This document shows, in pieces, positions 1 through 10,010 of a stretch of DNA of 64,000 nucleotides. The notes beneath the pieces are model-generated. The model saw only the letters and a program-made list of their open reading frames with translations, was not told the DNA's origin and ran no database searches. The number at the start of each line of letters is the position of its first letter. Positions within the stretch are counted from its first letter, which is position 1. The DNA lies in assembly GCA_029582155.1 (NCBI GenBank), contig CM055912.1, positions 496,001 through 560,000 on the forward strand, in the 5' to 3' direction. Origin of the DNA: Panopea generosa. Its lineage: Eukaryota > Mollusca > Bivalvia > Adapedonta > Hiatellidae. Made by a program: the position numbers and the translations under genes.

Positions 1-448
1 TGAAATTACAGTGAGAATGATAATGTATGTACTGGGGATCAACAAAAGTATTGAAATGTTTATTATCAGCCCCTAATTCTTCTACAGAGTGTGCCAGTAA
101 AACTATTTGTGTATAATTATAAACCTCACAGTGGGCAGCAACTTTCAGATTGAATGATTGAATATTTAGTGTTATTTTTATGCCATCAAGGGCTAACGGT
201 ACAGTCGATCAGTTGACCTATTTTTTCCTGAGATCCTGGAAGCCTAATGAGAACTCGGAACACAACCATCTCCACAAGCAATTATCAGAAGTACCAGGTC
301 AAGAAACCCTTACTATATTCAGGAAACACGCATGTTGATTTTTTTGTAATTTGATAAATCAAGAATTTTGAAATTTACAGTGAGAATGATAATGTATGTA
401 CTGGGGATCAACAAAAGTATTGAAATGTTTATTGTCAGCCCCTAATCA
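1..448. repeat. Direct repeat pair of about 77 bp at the left edge
   Basis: Positions 1-77 and about 369-447 are nearly identical; both contain GTATGTACTGGGGATCAACA and end in CAGCCCCTAAT. They lie about 370 bp apart and flank a minus-strand SINE fragment. The pair may be two units of a longer tandem repeat, or a duplication, cut off by the window edge. Confidence 0.7.
178..310 (-). repeat. SINE family C fragment, minus strand
   Basis: Read on the minus strand, this piece matches the 3' half of the SINE at 7525-7800: a GGAGATGG-type block, a block around TTAACTGAT, then TTAGCCCTTGATGGCA. The tRNA-like head is missing. It lies between the two direct repeats at the left edge. Confidence 0.5.
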
Positions 449-651
449 GTTCAACTATCAGTCTGATTATGATGGTGAAGTATTCACTTTTCCATAGATT
501 AGTTGACCCACACCTAGTCCATCCACTATTGAACTAGAACAGTTGAGGGCTCATTTTATCCCAATCTCACCAGCAATGTTATTGATGTGGATCTTTTGTC
601 TCCATGCCAGAAATTGTTATTCCAAGGGTACATAATTTAATCCATTCTACA

Positions 652-1042
652 TGTCACAGACTGTACGTAACCTACTAGGAGAGAAATGTATGTAAGCTGT
701 TCGGTTAGCTCAGTCGGTAAAGCATTCACCCTGTGAGTGAAGGGTCCCAGGTTTGAGTCCCGGACTGGCTGCATATTTTTTTGTCCTGTTACATTGGCGC
801 CCAACAGGGAACTTTGACTTATATATATTCCGAGAAACATTCACATGATTCTCTGGTCTCTATGGAAATTCGAGGACAAATTCAAAATTTGTGAGGGAAT
901 GTGTCATAGTGTGTGAGTAACCTACTAGGAGAGAAATGTATGTAAGCAGTTTGGTTAGCTGTCGTTAGAGCATTCACCCTGTAAGCAAAGGGTCCCGGGT
1001 TTGAGTCCTGGACTGGCTGCATATTTTCCTCATCCTGTAACA
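652..1042 (+). mobile_element. TRIM-like miniature LTR element with tRNA-like module in each LTR
   Basis: The terminal repeats are 652-793 and 902-1042 (about 141 bp each), both starting TGTCA and ending ACA. The flanking direct repeat TACA (648-651 and 1043-1046) fits a target-site duplication. One base after the left LTR is TGGCGCCCAACAGGGAA (from 795), which resembles a primer-binding site for tRNA-Lys. A purine-rich stretch, GTGAGGGAATG, precedes the right LTR. The internal part is only about 108 bp and codes for nothing, so this is a non-autonomous terminal-repeat retrotransposon in miniature that looks structurally whole. By eye the LTRs differ at about 20 of 141 positions, so the insertion is not recent. 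Which autonomous relative mobilised it is unknown. Confidence 0.75.
695..773 (+). other. tRNA-Thr-like sequence inside the left LTR
   Basis: An A-box-like GGTTAGCTCAGTCGGTA and a B-box-like GGTTTGAGTCC are spaced as in a tRNA. The anticodon stem TTCAC/GTGAA is perfect around the loop CCTGTGA, which gives anticodon TGT (Thr). The T arm is close to CCGGG/CCCGG. The acceptor stem pairs poorly and loop position 33 is C, not T, so a functional tRNA is unlikely. A second copy lies at 945-1021 in the other LTR. The module could act as an internal RNA polymerase III promoter. Confidence 0.65.
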
Positions 1043-1046
1043 TACA

Positions 1047-1547
1047 TATTGTTACCTTATTACATATAATAGAGAACTTTTTGCATTGCTAATTTTAAGG
1101 TTTTAAACAAGTGTTATTTTATGAATTTAATTCTTGAAAAGAAAAGCTATGGTCTGTTTAACAGTAATACAGTAAAACTCGTTATTATAACGTTGTCTTT
1201 CAGTGGAGCTTCATAAAAATCACAACCAAATTGGATGGCAATGAGTTGATGAGATTTACCTTTCCTGAAAGTTATAAACAGTTCATAATCAATGCAAAAT
1301 AAAATTACAATAATGCTGAAGCAATATCATGGTCTTTAAATTTGTATGGTAGCTTAAAATTAATTAAGGAAACTTTTTGCATTTTTTACCAGCATGGTTG
1401 CAGACTTGGGCCTGCACTTCATCAATATATGATTTAGAGTCACACCCGTTTCCTATTTTGTTAGAAAAACTAGCATTAAGGGTTATTTTCTTTTACTGTA
1501 GCTCATTTCTATGTTATTTTCTCTGTATTTATGATTGAATAAGTTCA
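1047..1547. other. Unassigned AT-rich DNA
   Basis: I see no exon-like frame, repeat or RNA gene here. Confidence 0.6.
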
Positions 1548-2335
1548 TTGAGGTTTACACATACTGGTGTACAGAGTGGTATACAGGGTACACATGGTAG
1601 TACACATACAGGTGTGCAGAGTGATGTACAGGGTACACATGGTAGTACACATACTGGTGTACAGAGTGGTGTACAGGGTACACATAGTAGTACACATACT
1701 GGTGTACAGAGTGGTTTACAGGGTACACATAGTTGTACACATACTGGTGTACAGAGTGATGTACAGGGAATACATAGTAGTACAAATACTGGTGAACAGA
1801 ATGTTGTACAGGGTACACATAGCAGTACACATACTGGTGTACAGAATACACATAGCAGTACACATACTGGTGTACAGAGTGGTTTACAGGGTACACATAG
1901 TAGTACACATACTGGTGTACAGAGTGGTGTACAGGGTAGTATACATACTGGTGTACAGAATGGTGTACAGGGTACACATAGTAGTACACATACTGGTGTA
2001 CAGAATGTTGTACAGGGTACACATAGCAGTACATATAGTGGTGTACAGAGTGGTGTACAGGGTACACATAGTAGTACACATACTGGTGTACATAGTGGTA
2101 TACAGGGTAGTGGACATACTGGTGTACAAAATGTTGTACAGGGTACACATAGCAGTACACATAGTGGTGTACAGAGTGGTGTACAGGGTACACATAATAG
2201 TACACATACTGGTGTACAGAGTGGTATACAGGGTAGTGGACATACTGGTTTACAGAATTGTGTACAGGGTACACATAGCAGTACACATACTTATGTACAG
2301 AGTGGTGTACAGGGTACACATAGTAGTACACATAC
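1548..2335. repeat. Minisatellite, 45 bp unit
   Basis: About 17 imperfect units built from ACACATACTGGTGTACAG followed by AGTGGTGTACAGGG-type sequence. The unit is 45 bp, a multiple of three, and the sequence is open in several frames on both strands; one plus-strand frame reads as a 15-residue motif, THSSTHTGVQSGVQG. Some units are shortened by 15 or 18 bp, also multiples of three. I take it as non-coding because openness follows from unit length and composition alone. Confidence 0.9.
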
Positions 2336-4335
2336 TAGTTCTATGGAATGCCCATATAATTCTAAAGAATCCCATTGTCGTTCTAGGGAATCTCCATGTA
2401 GTTCTAGTGAACCTCAATGTAGTTCTAGGGAATGCCCATGTAGTTTTAGGAAATCAAATTGTAGTTTTAGGGAATCTCCATGTAGTTCTAGGGAATCTCC
2501 ATGTAGTTCTAGGGAATGCTCTTGTAATTATTTGGAATCAAATTGTAGTTCTAGGGAATATCCATGTAGTTCTAGTGAATCTCCATGTAGTTCTAGGGAA
2601 TGCTCTTGTAGTTTTAGGGAATCAAATTGTAGTTCTAGGGAATCTCCATGTAGTTCTAGGGAATGCTCTTGTTGTTCTAGGGAATGCTCTATGTAGTTCT
2701 AGGGAATGTCCATGTAGTTCTAGGGAATCTTCATGTAGTTTTAGGGAATGCCTTCTAGGGAATGCCCTTGTAGTTCTAGGGTATCCCATTGTAGTTCTAA
2801 GAAATCCAATTGTAGTTCTAGGGAATCTCCATATAATTTTTGGGAATGTCCTTGTAGTTCTAGGGAATCCCATGTGGTTCTAGGGATTGCCCATGTAGTT
2901 TTAGAGAATCTCCATGTAGTTCTAGGGAATATCAATATAGTTCTAGGGAATGCCCTTGTATCTCAAGGGAATCCCATTGTAGTTTTAGGAAATGTCCTTG
3001 TAGTTCTACGGAATCTCCATGTAGTTCTAGGGAATCTCCATGTAGTTCTACAGAATGTCCATGTAGTTCTAGTGAATCTCCATGTAGTTTTAGGAAATGC
3101 CTTCTAGGGAATGCCCTTGATGTTTTAGACATCCCATTGTAGTTTTAGGGTATTCCAATGTAGTTTTAAGGAATCTCCATGTAGCTGTAGGGAATCTGCA
3201 TGTAGTTTTTGGGAATGTCCTTGTAGTTCTAGGGAATCCCATATAGTTGTAGGGATTGCCCATGTAGTTTAAGAGAATCTCCATGTAGTTCTAGGGAATA
3301 TCCATATAGTTCTAGGGAATGCCCTTGTAGCTTAAGGGAATCCCATTGTAGTTCTAGGAAATGTTTTTGTAGTTCTAGGGAATCTCCATGTAGTTCTTGG
3401 GAATGCCCATGTAGTTTTAGGGAATATTCATGTAGTTCTAGAGTATCTCCAGTTCTAGGATTCTTAATGTAGTTCTTGAGAATGTCCTTGTAGTTCTTAG
3501 GGAAACCCATGTTGTTCTAAGGAATGCTCTTGTAGTTCTAGGGAATCCAATTGTAGTTCTAGGAAATCTCCATGTAGTTCTGAGGAATCCAATTGTAGTT
3601 CTAGGGAATCCTCATTTAGTTTTAAGGAATCCCCTTGTAGTTCTAGGGAATGCCATGTAAATCAAGGGAATCTCCATGTAGTTCTAGGAAATATCCATGT
3701 AGTTTTAGGGAATCCCCTTGTTGTTCTAGGGAATGCCATGTAAATCTAGGGAATCTCCATGTAGTTCTAGGGAATCTCCATGTAGTTCTAGGGAATGCTC
3801 TTGAAATTCTTGGAATCAAATTGTATTTCTAAGGAATCTCTATGTAGTTCTAGGGAATGCTCTTGTAGTTCTAGGGAATCAAATTGTAGTTCTAGGGAAT
3901 CTCCATGTAGTTCTAGGGAATGCTCATTGTAGTTCTAAGGAGTGATCTATGTAGTTCTATGGAATGTCCATGTAGTTCTAGGGAATCCTCATGTAGTTTT
4001 AGGGAATGCCTTCTAGGGAATGCCCTTGTAGTTCTAGTGTATCCCATTGTAGTTCTAAGAAATCCAAGAATGCTCTTGTAGTTCTAGGGAATCAAATTGT
4101 AGTTCTAGGGAATCTCCATGTAGTTTTAGGGAATCCCCTTGTAGTTCTAGGGAATGCCCTGTAAATCTAGGGAATCTCAATGTAGTTCTAGGGAATCTCT
4201 ATGTAGTTCTAGGGAATGTCCTTGTAGTTTTAGGGCATCTCCTTGAAGTTTTAGGGAATGCCTTCTAGGGAATGCCTTTGTAGTTCTAGTGAATCCCATT
4301 GTAGTTCTAGGAAACGTCCTTGTAGTTCTAGCATT
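2336..4335. repeat. Minisatellite, 21 bp unit
   Basis: About 90 imperfect units of TGTAGTTCTAGGGAATCTCC plus one base. Main variants end GGAATGCTCT, GGAATGCCCT and GGAATCCCAT. It begins directly after the 45 bp array. In one frame the unit reads CSSRESP. Composite blocks recur, for example the AATGCCTTCTAGGGAATGCC variant near 2748, 3098, 4007 and 4258, so multi-unit segments were also duplicated. Later units contain indels that break every frame. Confidence 0.9.
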
Positions 4336-6100
4336 ATTTTCCGAAAAAAGTAACATTTCCTGTCACAGTGTGTATTCAAATTAGACAAACCAATACTTAT
4401 GTTTGTGTTTTGACAAAAAAATGACAATATTCATCACTATTAAAGTTTAATAAATATTATGTCGGTAACAGAAATCTTGCTTGTACTTTATAAGTAGAAA
4501 ATTATGGAGCGGATTTACATAAGCATGCTTTCAGTCCAATCCATTTTCTATCTGTGTATCATTCTTACAGCTTATAAAATATTACATGTTATTGTATTGC
4601 AACAAAATGAAATAAAATATGTTTAAACTAAGTAGAAAAAGGATAATAAGATAGCACAGCTTTCTTATGGATCTTTTTCACTTGTAATTGAATGTATGAC
4701 TACCATGTTTACTGTGAACAAAATAGTGTTTAAACTAAATGCTGCCTGTACACTAACATTTCCTTTCGCAAATAATGCAGCCACACACATGACATTGTCT
4801 TTCTCCGCATTGCTTCGACTTTGGAATATCCGTTATTTTCATATATATTTTTTTATCTTCTACTACTGTTTTCATTAGTGATCTTTTGTAAGTGTATTAT
4901 GAGATCTACATAATGTTGTCCAGTACGGCCACCCATTCCTACCTCCTGTCAATATATCCTAAAACACTTTAAGGAGCTCATCAGTTAATGATAATATCTA
5001 CGTCAGGTTTATATACTTCAATGCCGAGAGTTAAGCGTGTGTTCATAAATCTCTGGTAATCTTTTATCATAACCGTTGAACGTATAGTAAAAGAGCAAAA
5101 CTTAATTTTCAAAAGATAACTACATGCGCCAATAGTACACAATGATAATGTTTTTACCATATTAACTTATGTACAACGTTAAGCCGATGTCAAATCATTG
5201 ATGCATATGTGGCTATTGAAAATAATCTTGTATATTACTAATGCATTATGGTCAACGATACACTTATTAGCTCTAAATTGGTATCAATCCATATTGCAAC
5301 TGAAAAAAATATTGCTATAGCTTCGTCAAGGATCTGTGGGTTGAGTAATGCAATGCTTCAAGCACGGTTCTTTGGTTAGAAATTGAATGATATATACGTT
5401 ATTTATTATTCAAAATCATCATTAGGCATTCACAATATAAGAAACTTATTTTACTGTTAGCTTATGACAATTCCCATTTCAACAACAATTTAATATACTG
5501 TCAATAAGTAGTTAGAATCATTAAAAATTGTGTGGTCGATACATACGATATCAATTAGTTGAAAACTTAGCAATAAATACCCAAACAGTCCTAGCTTATT
5601 ACCCAATGTTGTTCAGATGGACATTATTTAAAATAATGAAAGTTGCTGAATATTATTGTATTTGTTCACACCCCACTATAATAGACATATCTGGATATTC
5701 ATGTACAGACTTTAGTATCAACGGTTTACAAGAACACTAAACTGTTGTATGCATTAACATGTCCTTTCCACCAATATACGCGGTGTTGAATACACGCACC
5801 TCCGTTATAGTCTAAAGAGAAACAGAGTACTTGGATAGGTAACATTTATATTTTTATTTTTCGACGCCCATACTTTAATTGACTTGTGAGTGTTTACTTT
5901 TGCAAATACTTCACTAATCCCAGCTCTGTGCGCATATACAAGAAAATATGCGTCTGAAAGCAAACATTTTAACAAGTTGATTTAATCAAATTTATTCTGT
6001 TTATGTGGGGGTGGGGTGCGGGTAATACAATATTACAAAATATATATCATAAGACAGAAGAATGTTTTCTTTTCTTATTTGTCTATAACCCATAGAGATA
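4336..6100. other. Unassigned AT-rich DNA
   Basis: No exon with splice borders, no recognisable element and no tandem repeat are visible. The short open frames have no coding character. Confidence 0.6.
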
Positions 6101-6340
6101 TGGAATGTTGGTCCAGTGGTAGAGCACCGAACCCATGATCGGAGGGTCGTGAGTTCGATCCTCCACTACGGCTATGTGTGTGTCCTTGAGCAAGATACTT
6201 TTTCCGCATATTCTTTGTACTGGTTCTACCAGAGACATAGACGTCTCTGGTTCTACCCAGGAAGGCTTTGAGCGTGATTTGTCTTAGTTGTAAGAACTTG
6301 TTTCACAATCAAAGTAAAATAAATAAGTTTAAACTAAACT
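6101..6340 (+). repeat. SINE family A, tRNA-derived, full-length copy
   Basis: The head is tRNA-like, with GGTCCAGTGGTAGAGC as A box and GTGAGTTCGATCC as B box. The body contains TGTCCTTGAGCAAGA and TGGTTCTACCCAGGAAGG. The tail is AATCAAAGTAAAATAAATAA followed by GTTTAAACTAAA. Other copies are at 48901-49098 and 39861-39970, with a minus-strand copy at 54208-54412. Inside the body a short segment holding GGTTCTACC is locally repeated (GACGTCTCTGGTTCTACCC). Confidence 0.75.
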
Positions 6341-7276
6341 AGAGATATACAAGTCCTTGCAATAACCCATATATTTCTCTCTGTAATTTTTTCAATTTAA
6401 ATCTTATTTTTTTATTTATTCTTCAGCAGTAGCAAAACACTTAATCATAATTATATTCATTAAAATAATTATAGATTTTAAACTAAAAACATGATGAAAT
6501 TTCGGACAGAAGAAAACTTTCTCATTCCTCTATAACCCATAACGCTCATTCCGCTGAAGTTCCGATTTCACATGTACATGTTTCCACCCAGTAGCTCGGA
6601 TCTAACTTGCATCTAACTCCACTTATGTAAAATGGCTGCTAAATGACAGCGAAATAAGGTAAATTCGAATGTCTTGGTCATATTCACCGTCTATCAAACT
6701 ACAGAGGACAGTTTTTTGCATAGCTTGCATTTATTATTCATTATTTTATCAATATAAATCAACGTTTTAAGGAATTAACGATTGTTGACGCAGTATTTGC
6801 CTTCGAAAAAGACGTATGTATGTGGTCTAATTTTCCACTTGGTTTTGTTCGGATGGAAATGAGACGTAAAGGGGCTAGTCTCACACCTATTACGGCGATT
6901 AAATGAGACTACAGCATCATCAATTCAGCATTTCGCGCCTATCTGTTTGTTATAACGATAAGAGTACAATAGCAGAGCTGTAATTATAAAACAATTTTAA
7001 GTTAACAGTTATTTATTAATATTCTCTGTTATATTCAAAAGAGTTATATGTAATACACAAAGTGCGTTTATGCCCCATAGTGGGCCCTGCACTTTACCAG
7101 GAAGAAGACGAACATGGGCTCGTTTATATCCCAATACCTCATACATTCAGTAACTTAATAACAGACATGTCACTGATACTATATAGGGAAATGAAACATA
7201 TATTGACACTAGCCCCTGTAGCGTAAGCCACAATTGTTTCAATCTTATTTTTACAATGGACGAAATGTTTAAAAAG
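6341..7276. other. Unassigned AT-rich DNA
   Basis: Nothing recognisable, apart from a GGGCTAGTCTCACACC-like patch near 6870 and a TGCCCCATAGTGGGCCCTGC palindrome-like patch near 7072 that may be the remains of a hairpin-headed element. Confidence 0.4.
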
Positions 7277-7301
7277 GACAGACAGACAGACAGACAGACA
7301 G
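7277..7301. repeat. (GACA)n microsatellite
   Basis: A short uninterrupted run of ACAG/GACA units. A similar run lies at 36486-36509. Such runs often accompany hairpin-headed pearl-type elements in bivalves, but no core repeats are visible here. Confidence 0.85.
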
Positions 7302-7524
7302 TTGGGAAAACTTACATTTTATTGTTTCTTGACACCCATAGAGCTAAAATATAATTAGAAATGAAGGGGGTCATGTTTCCCTAATTTGTTTTTTTTTTCT
7401 ATTCATTGAGTACACTGTAGACAATGTGAAAGTAATGTATTTATTCCCCAGTAACCAGCATTTGATTGTTTTCTAAATTATCCCTCCACAAATTCACAAT
7501 TAAAACACAACAATGCTTCTAAAA

Positions 7525-7800
7525 TGTTCCAAATAACTCAGTCGGTAATGTTTCTGACTATCAATCCAGGGGTCAAGAGTTTCAGTCCCTGCATGGCAAC
7601 AATCTCCGTGATGATTGATATACGACATTGCGTCTCATTATCAGTCCTCTCTCTTTCTACTAATTCAAGTGGGAAAGTTATTAGTTCCTTGTGGAGATTG
7701 GGTGTGCTCGAGTACTGGTTAACCTTTCGTGATCCCAGGAAACAGTAGTTAGGTTAACTGATTGTCGGTTAGCCCTTGATGACATAAAAATGATGCTAAA
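7525..7800 (+). repeat. SINE family C, tRNA-derived
   Basis: The head has AACTCAGTCGGTAATG as A box and AAGAGTTTCAGTCCC as B box. The body has CTCCGTGATGATTGATATAC, GGAGATTGGGTGTGCTCGAG, TCCCAGGAAACAGTAGTTAG, GTTAACTGATTGTCGG and CCTTGATGACATAAAAATGA. The last three blocks are the parent sequence of the 97 bp minisatellite at 28686-31640. A second copy is at 26055-26310. Confidence 0.75.
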
Positions 7801-7881
7801 TAGTTCATCAATAGTCAATTCTCTATGTAAGTCCTTGATGTACGAGTGTGTATATATATATAACTGTGGATTTGTTTGTAG

Positions 7882-8078
7882 GAGACAGGTGTGAAGATAG
7901 CCAACTGTTGTCATTGCCCTGGCTACATGAAGGTACATGTGTGGAGAATACAATACAGTTGGTTCAACGTGCCAGTGTGTAGGCATCTACCTGGTAGTCA
8001 CATGTGACAGTCAGAATGATGGATGCACAGTGACGGGAGGTGACAATGGAGGAAGAAGCTGTGTTCAGATATATAGAG
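7882..8078 (+). CDS. Candidate cysteine-rich (EGF-like) exon
   Basis: A stretch bordered by TTTGTAG and GAG|GTATTG. One frame from 7937 is rich in cysteine and glycine, including CGEYNTVGSTCQC, then CDSQNDGC and GGDNGGRSC. Another frame, upstream, contains CCHCPGYMK, which resembles the end of an EGF repeat, so the two readings do not share one frame. The plus-strand neighbours at 8491 and 16638 also look EGF-like. It could be a damaged exon of an extracellular EGF-repeat protein, or chance; I am not sure. Confidence 0.25.
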
Positions 8079-8490
8079 GTATTGTTTTAGACAAATCATC
8101 TTTTGTCACAAATATGTGCTTATTCTTTATTAATATAAATAGATAACCATGTGATGTATAATATAATACAGTCAAATACAATGATATTTATCAATCAAGA
8201 AGTACAGATGGTAAACATAAATTTATAAGGCCAAACCAAAAAATACCTGACTGTTTACCTGACCGACCCTAAAATTGAGTCCCGACCCTAACCTTTTTTT
8301 TTTTCATCTTGGATTTTGTTTTGAAAGTAAAAGTATGAAAATCTTTGCAACGAATCTGTTTAATGTGTCAACAAAATTATATTTGTATTGATCTTTATTG
8401 ATTTACTATCATAATATGTTTTTTTATAGAACAGTAACACAAATATCAATTCGCTTAATATATAATAGTTTATCATTATGGCACTTTAAG

Positions 8491-8694
8491 GTCTGCCCCA
8501 TCTGCATCTGTATAATGGGTTGGTCAGGTGACATGTGCCAGGATGACATGGATGAGTGTGAATGACGGACAATGAGTTTATAAGATGTGGCTGGAAACTA
8601 CATATGTATTTGTGGTGTACTGGACCGGCAACAACTGGGATGTACTAAGACGGAATGGTGCAGATTTGTCCTCCCTAATGCCAGTGTGTACCAG
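8491..8694 (+). CDS. Candidate calcium-binding EGF-like exon, interrupted by stops
   Basis: The frame reads CPICICIMGWSGDMC, then QDDMDEC, and later AGNYICICG: the C-x-C...GW-x-G-x-x-C end of one EGF domain, the DxDEC calcium-binding start of the next, and its N-x-x-G-x-Y-x-C core. That order is diagnostic of tandem cbEGF domains in secreted or membrane proteins. The exon ends CCAG|GTGAGT, a strong donor. Two in-frame stops fall between DEC and AGNY, so as assembled it cannot be translated through. It may be a pseudoexon or carry consensus errors. The rest of the gene is not visible. Confidence 0.4.
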
Positions 8695-8764
8695 GTGAGT
8701 CTTGTTTTAATATTTTTCAGTGTCATTTCAAACATATAACAGGTTCTGTATTGCATCCAATTTT

Positions 8765-8925
8765 ATTGGTGGGGAAGTAGAAACCACCGTTCTTCTGCAA
8801 GTTACGGGTAAACTTTCCTCACATAAAGTTTCTTGGTCAATCTGGGCTCTAACCCAAGATAGCAATGTTGAGAGGAAAGTGATGTTGAGTTGCGTCTTAT
8901 ACCACTTGACCATGGGGAAACCTTT
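8765..8925 (-). repeat. SINE family E fragment, minus strand
   Basis: Contains CAAGTTACGGGTAAACTTTC and CACATAAAGTTTCTTGG and ends at the tRNA-like head (CTTATACCACTTGACCATGG). Same family as 9395-9627, 16970-17190, 32253-32449, 52341-52561 and 53492-53637. Confidence 0.6.
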
Positions 8926-9394
8926 TTTGTTATAAAGAATTAAAGTTTACATGCTGATATGAGAAAGTGTTCTTGGCTTTTTGTATCAATGGTGCCCCAT
9001 TTGCAGACAGTGTAGACCCAGATCTGCCTATGAGCTCATACTTCTACAAAAAAAAATTGAATGAACCATTTATTGAGAAAAACTTCAGTTCTACTCTACT
9101 GAAGATATTTCAATCTGTAATATATATTTAAATGGGAACCTACCTGAAAATTTAACTCTTTTTTACCTAAATCTTGTATGCTATGACTTATGAGAAGAAG
9201 ATTTTTTAAGATTTTCACTACTGTTTTTTTTTACTACTGGTATTTTGAATAATGATGGCCAACTTAAATATGATAAAATGTTGTGTATAGTCTCACATTC
9301 ATATCCATGAGAAGTATAAGCCTAGTAGGGGTTTCATGGTTTCAGAGAAAGTATTTGTTACCTCCCTTTTATATTATTTTACAATTTATTGTGG
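8926..9394. other. Unassigned AT-rich DNA
   Basis: No coding or repeat signal seen. Confidence 0.5.
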
Positions 9395-9627
9395 AATGGG
9401 CTTTAACGCCATTTTCAACACATTTCAGGTTATATATGGCATATCTAGTTTTACTGGTGGAGGAAGACCTCAGACTGAGTCTTAGTAGAATCATAGTCCT
9501 TCAGCAAGTAACTGGTAAACTTTTTCACATAAAGTTTTTGGAGCGAGCAGAACTCGAACCTATGACCTTAGTGATGAGAGGTTAGTGATCTTTAGATGGC
9601 ACCTTAAACCACTCAGCCACAGAGGAT
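9395..9627 (-). repeat. SINE family E, near full length, minus strand
   Basis: On the minus strand it starts with a tRNA-Leu/Ser-like head (TGGCTGAGTGGTTTAAGGTG, B box GGTTCGAGTTC) and ends in a tail containing TGTTGAAAATGGCGTTAAAG. Body blocks include GTTATATATGGCATATCTAG and TGGTGGAGGAAGACCTCAGA on the plus strand. Confidence 0.7.
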
Positions 9628-10010
9628 CCACTGTTAGTTTACAAGCATGAGATGTTCTTGTGAAGATGAAGCTCATCATTGTTTACTACTGGTAATTGTT
9701 GTTTTGTATTTCTGTTGAATTTATCACGAAAAATATCTAGTTATTTCTGAAGAATGTATTTAAATTGCCAACCAATTTAAATATGTGTTATATATATATT
9801 TAATTTAAAAAGGAAATCCAGTGTTCATTAGTTTTCAAAACTAGCAGAGTTGCTGTGTCTTTATAACTATTTTGTGAGTTTCATATTTTATATTATAAGT
9901 GGTTCCATAACTATTTCATTTCTTGTCTGATTGTTGTATTGTGTTTAGCGTAACTTTTATTAATTATTCAGTTATATTGTGACTTTGTCTGCTTGACAGT
10001 ATTCTAAGCC
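9628..10010. other. Unassigned AT-rich DNA
   Basis: No feature supported; this is the left flank of the 62 bp array. Confidence 0.5.

Noticed and set aside
1548-2696. 382-residue repetitive protein
   Set aside because: The unit lengths are multiples of three and the units lack stops in most frames, on both strands; the second array then breaks in all frames. No splice or start context supports it.
6101-6180. Functional tRNA genes at the SINE heads (also 22266, 48901, 49541)
   Set aside because: Acceptor and D stems pair poorly and each head continues into a dispersed SINE body, so these are tRNA-derived heads.
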